Of a stretch of 64,000 nt of DNA, positions 1 to 8,297 are shown piece by piece (positions within the stretch are counted from its first letter, which is position 1; each line of letters starts with the position of its first letter). The stretch is from Streptomyces sp. NBC_01237. Its GTDB lineage: Bacteria > Actinomycetota > Actinomycetes > Streptomycetales > Streptomycetaceae. The notes below the pieces were generated by a model. That model was not told where the DNA came from. It searched no databases and saw only the letters and a list, made by a program, of their open reading frames with translations. The translations under genes were made by a program, and so were the position numbers. The stretch spans positions 5,456,001-5,520,000 of the forward strand of contig NZ_CP108508.1 of NCBI RefSeq assembly GCF_035917275.1, read 5' to 3'.

Positions 1-360
1 ACCGTGCCGCACGATGTGCACACGTCGTTCCCGCCCGGCGGATTCGACCTGATCTGCGCCCACTACCTACAGACCCCCTTCGCCCTGGACCGGGCAACCG
101 CCCTGCGCTCGGCCGCGCACGCACTGCGCCCCGGCGGGCGGCTGCTGGTCGTCGACCACGGCTCGGCCGCACCGTGGTCGTGGAACCAGGACCCCGATGC
201 CCGCTACCCGGGCCCGCGGGAGATCGCCGCGGACATCGGCCTGGCCCCGGAGACCTGGACGGTCGAGCGGGCCGACTCACCCCGCCGGATCGCGACCGGA
301 CCGGACGGGAGCACCGCCGAGGTCACCGACCACGTCCTCCTCCTGCGCCGCACCGCCTGA
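1..360 (+). CDS. SAM-dependent methyltransferase, C-terminal part (5' end outside window)
   Basis: The reading frame is open at the left edge, so this is the last 119 codons of a longer gene. It shows the end of a class I methyltransferase fold: a strand with FDLICAHYL, the helix ALRSAAHALRPGGRLLVVDHG, in which the PGG turn follows motif III, and a closing strand ending VTDHVLLLRR. The substrate cannot be inferred because the SAM-binding glycine motif lies upstream. The next gene starts 22 bases downstream on the same strand with its own ribosome site, so the two may be cotranscribed. An internal ATG or GTG near base 4 is unlikely to be the true start because the domain would be headless. Confidence 0.75.
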   Translation, partial: TVPHDVHTSFPPGGFDLICAHYLQTPFALDRATALRSAAHALRPGGRLLVVDHGSAAPWSWNQDPDARYPGPREIAADIGLAPETWTVERADSPRRIATGPDGSTAEVTDHVLLLRRTA

Positions 361-382
361 CGCATCCGGTGAAGGAGACGCC

Positions 383-871
383 GTGCCCGGCACCACGCGC
401 CGCGACACCCCGCCGCCCCGGACCGGAAACAGCGAGAGGGAGGTCCTGCGTGGATTCCTCGACTACCTCCGGACCTCGATCGCCGCGAAGGTCGACGGCG
501 CCCCCGAACCGCAGGTGCGCACAGCCGCGGTGCCGTCGGGCACGAACCTGCTCGGCCTGCTCAACCATCTGACCCTCGTCGAGCGTTCGATGTTCCTCGG
601 GGACGACGTCACCGACTGGCAGGCGACGTTCCGGGCCGCACCGGGGGACAGCGCGGCCGGTGTCGTCGCTCGCTACCGAGAGGCGGTCGAGCGCGCCAAC
701 GCCGTTCTCGACGGGTGCGCCGATCTCGGCGCACCGGTCCCCCGGTCCCGGCAGGACCGCCCCGCTCCCAGCGTCCGCTGGGCACTCACCCACCTGATCG
801 AGGAGACCGGCCGGCACGCGGGCCACGCGGACATCCTCCGCGAACTCATCGACCGTACGACCGGCCGCTGA
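383..871 (+). CDS. DinB/DUF664 family protein
   Basis: A 162-residue soluble protein of the DinB-like four-helix family, DUF664 type. The sequence NHLTLVE and the later HLIEETGRHAGHADILREL match the family signature, whose histidines usually bind a metal; many actinobacterial members are mycothiol- or bacillithiol-dependent transferases, but this one's substrate is unknown. The GTG at 383 is chosen because GAAGGAG lies six bases upstream, and a longer start would run back into the preceding gene. It follows the methyltransferase closely on the same strand, suggesting a two-gene unit. Confidence 0.8.
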   Translation: MPGTTRRDTPPPRTGNSEREVLRGFLDYLRTSIAAKVDGAPEPQVRTAAVPSGTNLLGLLNHLTLVERSMFLGDDVTDWQATFRAAPGDSAAGVVARYREAVERANAVLDGCADLGAPVPRSRQDRPAPSVRWALTHLIEETGRHAGHADILRELIDRTTGR

Positions 872-961
872 TCCACCTTCTCCCGGACCGGAACACCTGG
901 TCACGGCGCCACGGCCGTGGCCGACGCGTCGAACGCGCCTCCTTCGGCGAACGTGCCCCCT

Positions 962-1537
962 TCAGGGGCGGGCGACCGCCCAGGCCGCCTCGATCATCAG
1001 GAAGATCTCGTCCACCGCGGCCTCCGGATCGGCCGCCTCGCGGGCCAGCGAATGGGCGTCGATCGCGAACCTCGCGATCGTCCGGCAGGCCGTTGTGGGC
1101 TGCGGCAGGCCGAGATCGGCGGCGATGGCCGTTGCCAGCGACGCCGCATGGCGCAGCCGCATCGACTCCTCGTACTTCCGCAGGGCGGGTGATCCGTCGA
1201 TCATCCGCCAGATCGGGGCGGCGCCGTCCGCCGTGCAATGGCGTACCAGGGCCAGGATCTCGCGGCGCAGCGCGGGGATGAGCGGCTCGTGCGGGGCCCG
1301 GCCGGTGACCGCCCGCGCGAGGCGGTGCTCGAAGTCCTCGTCCCGCTCGAACACCAGGGCCTCTTTGGAGGCGAAGTGGGAGAAGAGCGTGGTGACGGCC
1401 ACATCGGCCTCGGCGGCCACGTCGCGGATGCCCACGGCGTCGTACCCGCGTTCCAGGAAGAGCCGCAGGGCGGTGTCAGCGATCTTCTGGCGGGTCGCGG
1501 CCTTCTTGCGCTCACGGCGTCCGGACTGCACGGTCAT
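962..1537 (-). CDS. TetR family transcriptional regulator
   Basis: A 191-residue repressor-type protein. The N-terminal helix-turn-helix (about residues 10-55) reads TRQKIADTALRLFLERGYD ... VAVTTLFSHFASKEALVF, the standard TetR DNA-binding layout. The remaining helices form the variable ligand domain. It is transcribed divergently from the quinone-oxidoreductase-like gene at 1608, with 70 bases between the two starts. That gap holds two 11-base palindromes, so it probably represses both itself and the oxidoreductase gene. The inducer is unknown. Confidence 0.88.
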   Translation of the reverse strand: MTVQSGRRERKKAATRQKIADTALRLFLERGYDAVGIRDVAAEADVAVTTLFSHFASKEALVFERDEDFEHRLARAVTGRAPHEPLIPALRREILALVRHCTADGAAPIWRMIDGSPALRKYEESMRLRHAASLATAIAADLGLPQPTTACRTIARFAIDAHSLAREAADPEAAVDEIFLMIEAAWAVARP

Positions 1538-1562
1538 GCCCTGACGCTATCAAATGCGAAAA

Positions 1563-1591
1563 TGGAACAGTTCCAAAAAGCTAACCGTTAG
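1563..1591. promoter_or_regulatory. Paired palindromes between TetR gene and oxidoreductase gene (probable operator)
   Basis: Two perfect 11-base palindromes occupy the divergent promoter region: GGAACaGTTCC at 1564-1574 (extended by T/A to 13 bases at 1563-1575) and CTAACcGTTAG at 1581-1591. Their centres are 17 bases apart. This arrangement is typical of autoregulated TetR operators; which of the two is bound is inference. Confidence 0.55.
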
Positions 1592-1607
1592 TGTTACGTT
1601 CGGCCGT

Positions 1608-2501
1608 ATGAAGAAAGTGAGCTTCGCCGAGTTCGGCGGTCCGGACGTTCTGCAACTCGTGGACGCCGAGGAGCCCCAAGCGGGCCCCGGCCAGATACGC
1701 ATCGCCGTACGGGCGGCGGGTGTGAACCCCGTCGACTGGCGGGTTCGGGAGGGCCAGATCCTGGCGGCCCATCCGCTCGAACTGCCCGCCGGGGTCGGGC
1801 TGGACGCCTCAGGGGTGGTGGACGGGATCGGCGAGGGCGTCGAAGGGATCGCGGTCGGCGACCATGTGTTCGGCGAAGGGGCGAGCACCTACGCCGAGTT
1901 CGCCGTGCTGTCGGCCTGGGCCCGTATGCCCGAGGGCCTGACCTTCGAAGAGGCGGCCGGGTACCCCTCCGTGGTGGAGACCGCGCTGCGCATCATCGGC
2001 CAGGTCGGTGTGCGGTCCGGGCAGACGCTGCTGGTCAGCGGCGCGTCCGGGGGAGTCGGTTCGGCGGTGCTTCAGATCGCCCGCGACCGCGGCATCACGG
2101 TCATCGGCACGGCCGGGGCCGCGAACCAGGACTATCTGCGCGGCCTGGGAGCCCTCGCCACGACGTACGGCGAGGGCTGGGCCGAGCGGGTGCGGCAGCT
2201 CGGCCCCGTCGACGCGGCGCTCGATCTGGCCGGCTCGGGCGTGATCCCTGAGCTCGTGGAACTGACCGGGGATCCGCAGAAGGTGATCTCCATCGCCGAT
2301 CTCGACGCGCCGGATCTCGGGGTCCGGTTCTCCGGCGTGGCCGGGAGCGTGCCGGAAGCGCTCGCCGTGGCGGCCGGCCTCATCTCGCGGGGAAAGCTCC
2401 ACATCCCGGTCGAGAAGTCGTACCCGCTCACCGAGGCCGCTGCGGCGCACATCGACAGCCAGGCCGGTCACACGCGCGGGCGCCGGGTCATCGTCGTCTG
2501 A
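1608..2501 (+). CDS. NADP-dependent oxidoreductase, quinone reductase-like MDR family
   Basis: A 297-residue zinc-independent medium-chain dehydrogenase/reductase. The N-terminal GroES-like domain contains AAGVNPVDWRVREG; the Rossmann domain contains LLVSGASGGVGSAVLQIARDRGITVIGTA with the glycine-rich nucleotide loop; the C-terminus GRRVIVV is typical of quinone oxidoreductase-like proteins. No zinc-binding cysteine cluster is present. The ATG at 1608 is chosen because the protein then begins MKKVSFAEFGGPDVLQL, the usual family start, while an upstream ATG would overlap the palindromes. Probably controlled by the divergent TetR regulator. The substrate is likely an enone or quinone, but that is inference. 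Confidence 0.85.
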   Translation: MKKVSFAEFGGPDVLQLVDAEEPQAGPGQIRIAVRAAGVNPVDWRVREGQILAAHPLELPAGVGLDASGVVDGIGEGVEGIAVGDHVFGEGASTYAEFAVLSAWARMPEGLTFEEAAGYPSVVETALRIIGQVGVRSGQTLLVSGASGGVGSAVLQIARDRGITVIGTAGAANQDYLRGLGALATTYGEGWAERVRQLGPVDAALDLAGSGVIPELVELTGDPQKVISIADLDAPDLGVRFSGVAGSVPEALAVAAGLISRGKLHIPVEKSYPLTEAAAAHIDSQAGHTRGRRVIVV

Positions 2502-2539
2502 GTCGTTTTCCCGCGCGGAAGAAAAAATTCTCCGGGGCG

Positions 2540-2569
2540 TGTCGATCGAGCCCTGTCCCGTTCGTCGTC
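2540..2569 (+). promoter_or_regulatory. Candidate ECF42-type promoter upstream of the DGPF gene
   Basis: TGTCGA at 2540-2545 is followed after 17 bases by CGTC at 2563-2566 (a second CGTC is at 2566-2569). As recalled from work on ECF42 sigma factors in Streptomyces, the recognised motif is TGTCGA in the -35 region and CG(A/T)C in the -10 region. Its position upstream of the DGPF gene and the linked sigma factor fits autoregulation. Confidence 0.6.
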
Positions 2570-2635
2570 ATGGTGAAAGGCACCCCCGCGGTGGGGTGCG
2601 ACGGGACAGGGCAGGACACGACAGGAGCCGGGACC

Positions 2636-2986
2636 ATGAAGTACATGCTGCTGATCCACAGCGGGGCGATCGACGAGAACGGCGGGGCGGCCGAGTGCAC
2701 CGTCGAGGACTGGATGGACTACGACAGGGCCGTACGCGACGCGGGCATCCATGTCTCCGGTGAGTCGCTGGCCGACCTGGTCACCGCCACCACCGTCCGC
2801 GTCGGGCCGACGGGGGAGCGGACCGTGACGGACGGGCCGTTCGCCGAGACGCGTGAGGTGCTGGGCGGGTTCCTCGTCATCGACGTGCCCGACCTCGACA
2901 CCGCGCTCGACTGGGCCGCCCGCTGCCCCGGCTCGCGCGGCAGCGGCGCCGTCGTCGTACGGCCCGTGGCCGACTTCGGGGCCTGA
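2636..2986 (+). CDS. YCII-related DGPF domain protein
   Basis: A 116-residue small protein of the YCII/DGPF family: it begins MKYMLLIHS and carries the defining TVTDGPFAETREVLGGF motif at about residues 61-77. Proteins of this family sit next to ECF42 sigma factors and are their usual regulatory targets; biochemical activity is unknown. ACAGGAG lies upstream of the ATG at 2636. The sigma factor gene begins two bases after the stop, so the two are cotranscribed, probably from the TGTCGA promoter at 2540. Confidence 0.88.
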   Translation: MKYMLLIHSGAIDENGGAAECTVEDWMDYDRAVRDAGIHVSGESLADLVTATTVRVGPTGERTVTDGPFAETREVLGGFLVIDVPDLDTALDWAARCPGSRGSGAVVVRPVADFGA

Positions 2987-2988
2987 CG

Positions 2989-4302
2989 GTGACGGGCGGG
3001 GGAGCCGGGGCGGAGGGGGCGCGGGCTTCCGTCGAGGCGGTGTTCCGGGAGGAGCGCGGTCTGCTGCTGGCCTCCCTCGTCCGCCGGTTCGGGGACCTCG
3101 ACCTGGCCGAGGAGGTGACGTCGGAGGCCATCGAGGCCGCGCTGCTGCACTGGCCGGCCGACGGGGTGCCGGCCCGCCCCGGGGCCTGGCTGCTGACGAC
3201 GGCCCGGCGCAAGGCGGTGGACCGGCTGCGCAGGGACCAGGCGTACGCGGCCCGGCTCGCCGTCCTCCGCGCGGACGCGGAACGGGCGGAGACGGAACGG
3301 GCGGCGACGGAGCGCGCGTACGCCGCACCGGCCGGTGGCGCCACCGGTGAGCTGCCCGACGAACGGTTGCAGCTGTTCTTCACCTGCGCCCACCCGGCAC
3401 TCGCCGCCGAGGACCGGACCGCCCTGATCCTGCGCTGCCTGGCCGGACTCACCACACCGGAGGTGGCACGGGCCTTCCTGGTGCCGACCGCCACCATGGC
3501 CCAGCGGATCGTGCGGGCGAAGAAGAAGATCCGCGAGGCCCGCATCCCGTTCCGGGTGCCCGGCGCCGACGAGCTGCCGGAGCGGCTGCCCGGGGTGCTC
3601 CAGGCCCTCTACTCGATCTTCACCGAGGGGTACGCCGCCAGCTCCGGGCCCAGTCTCCAGCGGACGGACCTGGCGGAGGAGGCGATCCGGCTGGCCCGGA
3701 TCCTGCGCCGGCTGCTGCCCGCCGAACGCGAGACCGCCGGGCTCCTCGCCCTGATGCTGCTCGTCCACGCCCGGCGCGATGCCCGCACCGGGCCGGGCGG
3801 CGAGCCGGTGCTGCTGGACGAGCAGGACCGGGGGCGCTGGGACCGGGACATGATCGAGGAGGGGCGCGTCCTGGTGGTCGACGCGCTGACCGGCGGACCG
3901 GCCGGGCCGTACGGGGTGCAGGCCGCCGTCGCCGCCCTGCACGACGAGGCGGCGGACGTCGCGAGCACGGACTGGCCGCAGATCGTGGCCCTGTACGACG
4001 TGCTGCTCGCGCTCGCCCCGTCCCCGGTGGTCGCTCTGAACCGGGCGGTGGCGGTGGCGATGCGGGACGGCCCGGAGGCGGGGCTCGCGCTGCTCGACGC
4101 GCTCGCCGGGGAGCCGAGGCTGCGCGCGTACCCGCCGTATCCGGCCGCGCGGGGCGACCTGCTGTGCCGCTTGGAGCGCTTCGGCGAGGCCGCCGCCGCG
4201 TACCGGGAAGCGCTCGAACTGCCGGGCGCCGAACCGGAGAAGGCCGCGCTGCGCCTGCGGCTCGCGGAGGCCGAGCGGGGCGGTGGGGCGCCCGGTCGGT
4301 AG
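2989..4302 (+). CDS. ECF42-type RNA polymerase sigma factor with C-terminal extension
   Basis: A 437-residue sigma factor, about twice the normal ECF length. Region 2 is at about residues 20-85 ([28 protein letters not shown] ... DRLRRDQ) and region 4 at about 125-185 ([39 protein letters not shown]). The remaining 250 residues are a helical, TPR-like extension ([20 protein letters not shown] ... [18 protein letters not shown]) characteristic of ECF42. No anti-sigma factor is adjacent; the extension is thought to replace it. It is coupled to the DGPF gene and starts with GTG. What signal it senses cannot be read from the sequence. Confidence 0.88.
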   Translation: MTGGGAGAEGARASVEAVFREERGLLLASLVRRFGDLDLAEEVTSEAIEAALLHWPADGVPARPGAWLLTTARRKAVDRLRRDQAYAARLAVLRADAERAETERAATERAYAAPAGGATGELPDERLQLFFTCAHPALAAEDRTALILRCLAGLTTPEVARAFLVPTATMAQRIVRAKKKIREARIPFRVPGADELPERLPGVLQALYSIFTEGYAASSGPSLQRTDLAEEAIRLARILRRLLPAERETAGLLALMLLVHARRDARTGPGGEPVLLDEQDRGRWDRDMIEEGRVLVVDALTGGPAGPYGVQAAVAALHDEAADVASTDWPQIVALYDVLLALAPSPVVALNRAVAVAMRDGPEAGLALLDALAGEPRLRAYPPYPAARGDLLCRLERFGEAAAAYREALELPGAEPEKAALRLRLAEAERGGGAPGR

Positions 4303-4508
4303 GGGGCGCGGGGCAGCTCATCGATGGGGGTGCGGGGGGTGCGCGGGGGCGGCGGGGCGCTCGGCGGGGCAGGAGAGCGCCCCGCCGCGCCCGTCGGCAT
4401 CGGGCCCATGGCCGGAACCATCCTCTTGACCCGGCCATGTCACGACACGACCATATCCGCGTCGCACAGGTCCATCCCCCCACCCATCCGGACTCAGGAG
4501 ACTCCAGC

Positions 4509-5864
4509 ATGCGACTTCTCCACGCACGGAAATCCCGGCCGACGAGAACCAGGCGGAACGCCACCCTCGCCGTCCTGCTCGCCCTCGGACTCGCCGCCCC
4601 CGTCACCGCCGTCGCCAGTACCGACACCTCGGGGCGCAGCGCGGTCGTCGCCGCGGACGAGCAGACCTCCCAGTACGAGATCACCGGACGCACCACTGCC
4701 GCCGCCCGCACCGAGATCGCCCGCACCGGGGTCTCGATCGACGAGGTGCACGACCACGGCATCGTGATCACCGCGGACGCCGCCCAGGCCAAGAAGCTCC
4801 GGGCACGCGGCCATGTGCTGGAGGCGCTGCCCGCGCCTCGGGCCGAACCGGTCGCGGCGGGTGACACCGGCATCCTCGACTTTCCGCCGTCCGACTCCGG
4901 CTACCACAACTACGCCGAGATGAACGCGGAGATCGACGCGCGCATCGCCGCGTACCCCTCGATCATGAGCAAGCGCGTGATCGGGAAGACCTACCAGGGC
5001 CGGGACATCGTCGCGATCAAGGTCAGCGACAACGTCGGCACCGACGAGGCCGAGCCCGAGGTCCTCTTCACCGCCCACCAGCACGCCCGCGAGCACCTGA
5101 CCGTCGAGATGTCGCTCTACCTGCTCCGCGAACTCGGTGAGGACTACGGCACCGACTCCCGGATCACCCAGGCGGTCAACGGCCGCGAGCTGTGGATCGT
5201 GCCGGACCTGAACCCCGACGGCGGCGAGTACGACATCGCGTCGGGCTCGTACCGCAGCTGGCGCAAGAACCGGCAGCCCAACTCCGGCTCCAGCGCCGTG
5301 GGAACGGACCTCAACCGCAACTGGGCCTACAAGTGGGGCTGCTGCGGCGGCTCCTCCTCCAGCACGTCGTCGGAGACCTACCGCGGGGCCGCGGCCGAAT
5401 CCGCGCCCGAGACGAAGGTCGTCGCCGACTTCGTCCGCAGCCGGGTGGTCGGCGGGAAGCAGCAGATCACGGCGGGCATCGACTTCCACACGTACAGCCA
5501 GCTGGTGCTGTGGCCGTTCGGCTACACCTACGACGACACCGCCGCCGGCATGACGGCCGACGACCGCAACGCGTTCGCCGCCGTCGGCAAGAAGATGGGC
5601 ACGAGCAACGGCTACACCGCCGAGCAGTCCAGCGACCTCTACATCACCGACGGGTCGATCGACGACTGGCTGTGGGGCTCGCAGAAGATCTTCGCCTACA
5701 CCTTCGAGATGTATCCGGGATCGGCCGGGGGCGGCGGCTTCTACCCGCCCGACGAGGTGATCGAGCGGGAGACCTCGCGCAACCGGGACGCGGTGCTCCA
5801 GCTGATCGAGAACGCCGACTGCATGTACCGGTCGATCGGCAAGCAGGCGCAGTACTGCTCCTGA
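4509..5864 (+). CDS. Secreted M14-family zinc carboxypeptidase
   Basis: A 451-residue secreted metallopeptidase. The N-terminus is a long signal peptide (basic [17 protein letters not shown], then a hydrophobic stretch ending AAPVTAVAS). After a propeptide-like region, the catalytic domain shows the zinc ligands in [13 protein letters not shown] (HxxE), the substrate-binding NPDGGEYD and LNRNW segments, the third zinc ligand in GIDFHTYSQ, and the catalytic glutamate in TFEMYP near residue 400. A CC pair in [10 protein letters not shown] suggests disulphides outside the cell. AGGAG ends nine bases before the ATG. It probably releases C-terminal residues from extracellular peptides for nutrition. 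The next genes are unrelated housekeeping. Confidence 0.92.
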   Translation: MRLLHARKSRPTRTRRNATLAVLLALGLAAPVTAVASTDTSGRSAVVAADEQTSQYEITGRTTAAARTEIARTGVSIDEVHDHGIVITADAAQAKKLRARGHVLEALPAPRAEPVAAGDTGILDFPPSDSGYHNYAEMNAEIDARIAAYPSIMSKRVIGKTYQGRDIVAIKVSDNVGTDEAEPEVLFTAHQHAREHLTVEMSLYLLRELGEDYGTDSRITQAVNGRELWIVPDLNPDGGEYDIASGSYRSWRKNRQPNSGSSAVGTDLNRNWAYKWGCCGGSSSSTSSETYRGAAAESAPETKVVADFVRSRVVGGKQQITAGIDFHTYSQLVLWPFGYTYDDTAAGMTADDRNAFAAVGKKMGTSNGYTAEQSSDLYITDGSIDDWLWGSQKIFAYTFEMYPGSAGGGGFYPPDEVIERETSRNRDAVLQLIENADCMYRSIGKQAQYCS

Positions 5865-5872
5865 GGGCCGGA

Positions 5873-5893
5873 CGGGCGCGGTAACCGCGCCCG
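5873..5893 (+). terminator. Hairpin after the carboxypeptidase gene
   Basis: CGGGCGCGGT at 5873-5882 pairs perfectly with ACCGCGCCCG at 5884-5893, giving a compact GC-rich stem eight bases after the stop codon. There is no U-tract, as is usual in Streptomyces. Confidence 0.6.
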
Positions 5894-6028
5894 ACGGCCG
5901 GACAGGCCGAAGCGCGGGGCGTGATCGGCTGCTCCTCGGGACGTGCGGAACCGGTGCGTCCGAAGGGTGGCTGATCCGTCCCGCGTGCTCCTCCGCCTGT
6001 GGGGAGGCCGCGGCCTTAGGGTGCCGAT

Positions 6029-7876
6029 ATGTGCGGAATCGTGGGTTACGTCGGTGGGCAGTCGGCGCAGGACGTCGTCGTCGCAGGTCTCAAGCGCCTC
6101 GAATACCGGGGCTACGACTCGGCGGGTGTCGCCGTTCTCGCGGACGGCGGGCTGGCCGCCGCGAAGAGGGCGGGCAAGCTCGTCAATCTGGAGAAGGAGC
6201 TGAAGGACCGGCCCCTTCCGGCCGGTCGCACCGGCATCGGGCACACCCGGTGGGCCACCCACGGGGCGCCCAACGACATCAACGCCCATCCGCATCTGGA
6301 CAACGCGGGCCGGGTCGCCGTCGTGCACAACGGGATCATCGAGAACTTCGCCGCGCTCCGGCAGGAGCTCATCGGGCGCGGGCACGCGCTGGAGTCGGAG
6401 ACCGACACCGAGGTGGTGGCGCATCTGCTGGCCGAGGCGTTCTCCGGGTGCGGGGAGCTGGCCGAGGCGATGCGGCAGGTGTGCCGGAGGCTGGAGGGGG
6501 CCTTCACCCTCGTCGCCGTGCACGCCGACCAGCCCGACGTGGTGGTGGGCGCCCGGCGCAACTCACCGCTCGTCGTGGGAGTGGGCGAGGGTGAGGTGTT
6601 CCTCGCCTCCGACGTCGCCGCGTTCATCGCGCACACCCGCGCCGCGATCGAGCTGGGGCAGGACCAGGTCGTCGAGCTGAGCCGGGCCGGGGTCGTCGTC
6701 ACCGGGTTCGACGGGCGGGCCGCCGAGGTGCGCGAGTACCACGTGGACTGGGACGCCTCCGCCGCCGAGAAGGGCGGCTACGACTACTTCATGCTCAAGG
6801 AGATCGCCGAGCAGCCCAAGGCCGTCGCGGACACCCTCCTCGGGCGGATCGACCAGGAGGGCTCCCTGCTGCTGGACGAGGTGCGCATCGCGCCCGGTGT
6901 GCTCCGGGAGATCGACAAGGTCGTCGTCGTGGCCTGCGGGACCGCGTTCCACGCCGGGATGATCGCCAAGTACGCCATCGAGCACTGGACCCGGCTGCCC
7001 TGCGAGACCGAGCTGGCCAGCGAGTTCCGCTACCGCGACCCGATCCTCGACCACCGCACCCTCGTCATCGCCATCTCGCAGTCCGGCGAGACCATGGACA
7101 CGCTCATGGCCGTGCGGCACGCCCGCGAACAGGGCGCGAAGGTCCTCGCCATCTGCAACACGAACGGATCGACCATCCCCAGGGAGTCCGACGCCGTCCT
7201 CTACACGCACGCGGGACCCGAGGTCGCCGTCGCCTCCACCAAGGCGTTCCTCACCCAGCTCGTCGCCTGCTACCTCGTCGCCCTGTACCTCGGGCAGGTG
7301 CGCGGGACGAAGTGGGGCGACGAGATCAGGACCGTCGTACGGCAGCTCTCGGCCATCTCCGAGCAGGTCGAGCGGGTCCTCGCGACCATGGAGCCCGTAC
7401 GCGCGCTGGCGCGGTCCCTCGCCGACAAGAACACCGTGCTCTTCCTCGGACGCCACGTCGGCTACCCGGTCGCCCTCGAAGGCGCGCTGAAGCTCAAGGA
7501 ACTCGCGTACATGCACGCCGAGGGCTTCGCCGCGGGCGAGCTCAAGCACGGGCCGATCGCGCTCATCGAGGAGGACCTGCCGGTCGTCGTGATCGTGCCC
7601 TCGCCGCGCGGGCGCTCCCTGCTGCACGACAAGATCGTGTCGAACATCCAGGAGATCAGGGCCCGCGGCGCCCGCACCATCGTCATCGCCGAGGAGGGCG
7701 ACGAGGCCGTCGCTCCCTATGCCGACCACCTCATCACCATCCCCGTTACGCCTACGCTGCTTCAGCCGCTGGTCTCCACCGTGCCGCTCCAGGTCTTCGC
7801 CTGTGAGCTCGCGACGGCCCGCGGCAACGAGGTGGACCAGCCGCGCAATCTGGCGAAGTCCGTGACCGTGGAGTGA
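6029..7876 (+). CDS. glmS: Glutamine-fructose-6-phosphate aminotransferase (isomerizing)
   Basis: A full-length 615-residue GlmS. It makes glucosamine-6-phosphate from fructose-6-phosphate and glutamine, the first step to UDP-GlcNAc for peptidoglycan. The N-terminal glutaminase domain starts MCGIVGYVGG with the nucleophilic Cys2 and includes GHTRWATHG; two SIS domains follow (ISQSGETMDTL for sugar-phosphate binding and a second at about 460-590), and the protein ends with DQPRNLAKSVTVE as in all GlmS proteins. The start is fixed by Cys2. acpS follows after 48 bases. I see no glmS ribozyme or riboswitch upstream, as expected in actinobacteria. Confidence 0.97.
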   Translation: MCGIVGYVGGQSAQDVVVAGLKRLEYRGYDSAGVAVLADGGLAAAKRAGKLVNLEKELKDRPLPAGRTGIGHTRWATHGAPNDINAHPHLDNAGRVAVVHNGIIENFAALRQELIGRGHALESETDTEVVAHLLAEAFSGCGELAEAMRQVCRRLEGAFTLVAVHADQPDVVVGARRNSPLVVGVGEGEVFLASDVAAFIAHTRAAIELGQDQVVELSRAGVVVTGFDGRAAEVREYHVDWDASAAEKGGYDYFMLKEIAEQPKAVADTLLGRIDQEGSLLLDEVRIAPGVLREIDKVVVVACGTAFHAGMIAKYAIEHWTRLPCETELASEFRYRDPILDHRTLVIAISQSGETMDTLMAVRHAREQGAKVLAICNTNGSTIPRESDAVLYTHAGPEVAVASTKAFLTQLVACYLVALYLGQVRGTKWGDEIRTVVRQLSAISEQVERVLATMEPVRALARSLADKNTVLFLGRHVGYPVALEGALKLKELAYMHAEGFAAGELKHGPIALIEEDLPVVVIVPSPRGRSLLHDKIVSNIQEIRARGARTIVIAEEGDEAVAPYADHLITIPVTPTLLQPLVSTVPLQVFACELATARGNEVDQPRNLAKSVTVE

Positions 7877-7924
7877 GCCGGGAGTGGCAACAGGCATGAC
7901 AAGGGGAGTGGCGAGGGTGAGCTC

Positions 7925-8293
7925 GTGATCATTGGGGTCGGGATCGACGTTGCCGAGATCGAACGCTTCGGCGCCGCGCTGGAGCGTACGCCCCAGATGG
8001 CCCAGCGGCTCTTCGTGGAGAGGGAGTTGACGCTGCCGAGCGGGGAGCGGCGCGGGGTCGCCTCGCTGGCCGCCAGGTTCGCCGCCAAGGAGGCCCTGGC
8101 GAAGGCGCTCGGCGCGCCGGCCGGACTGCACTGGACCGACGCCGAGGTCTGGGTCGAGGACTCCGGGCAGCCCCGGCTGCGGGTGCGCGGCTCGGTCGCG
8201 GCGCGCGCCGCCGAGCTCGGCGTACGGAGCTGGCACGTGTCCCTCAGCCATGACGCGGGGGTGGCGTCGGCCGTGGTGATCGCGGAGGGTTGA
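7925..8293 (+). CDS. acpS: Holo-[acyl-carrier-protein] synthase
   Basis: A 122-residue AcpS, which transfers 4'-phosphopantetheine from CoA to acyl carrier proteins for fatty acid and polyketide synthesis. The conserved [13 protein letters not shown] (magnesium-binding Asp) and [12 protein letters not shown] (second acidic ligand and CoA contact) are present, and the C-terminus [16 protein letters not shown] is typical. The GTG at 7925 gives the canonical MIIGVGID start. nnr begins four bases after its stop, so acpS and nnr are cotranscribed. Confidence 0.95.
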   Translation: MIIGVGIDVAEIERFGAALERTPQMAQRLFVERELTLPSGERRGVASLAARFAAKEALAKALGAPAGLHWTDAEVWVEDSGQPRLRVRGSVAARAAELGVRSWHVSLSHDAGVASAVVIAEG

Positions 8294-8297
8294 CCGT

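Noticed and set aside
5943..6028. glmS riboswitch or ribozyme upstream of glmS
   Set aside because: The leader is short and lacks the conserved ribozyme core; the class is typical of Firmicutes.
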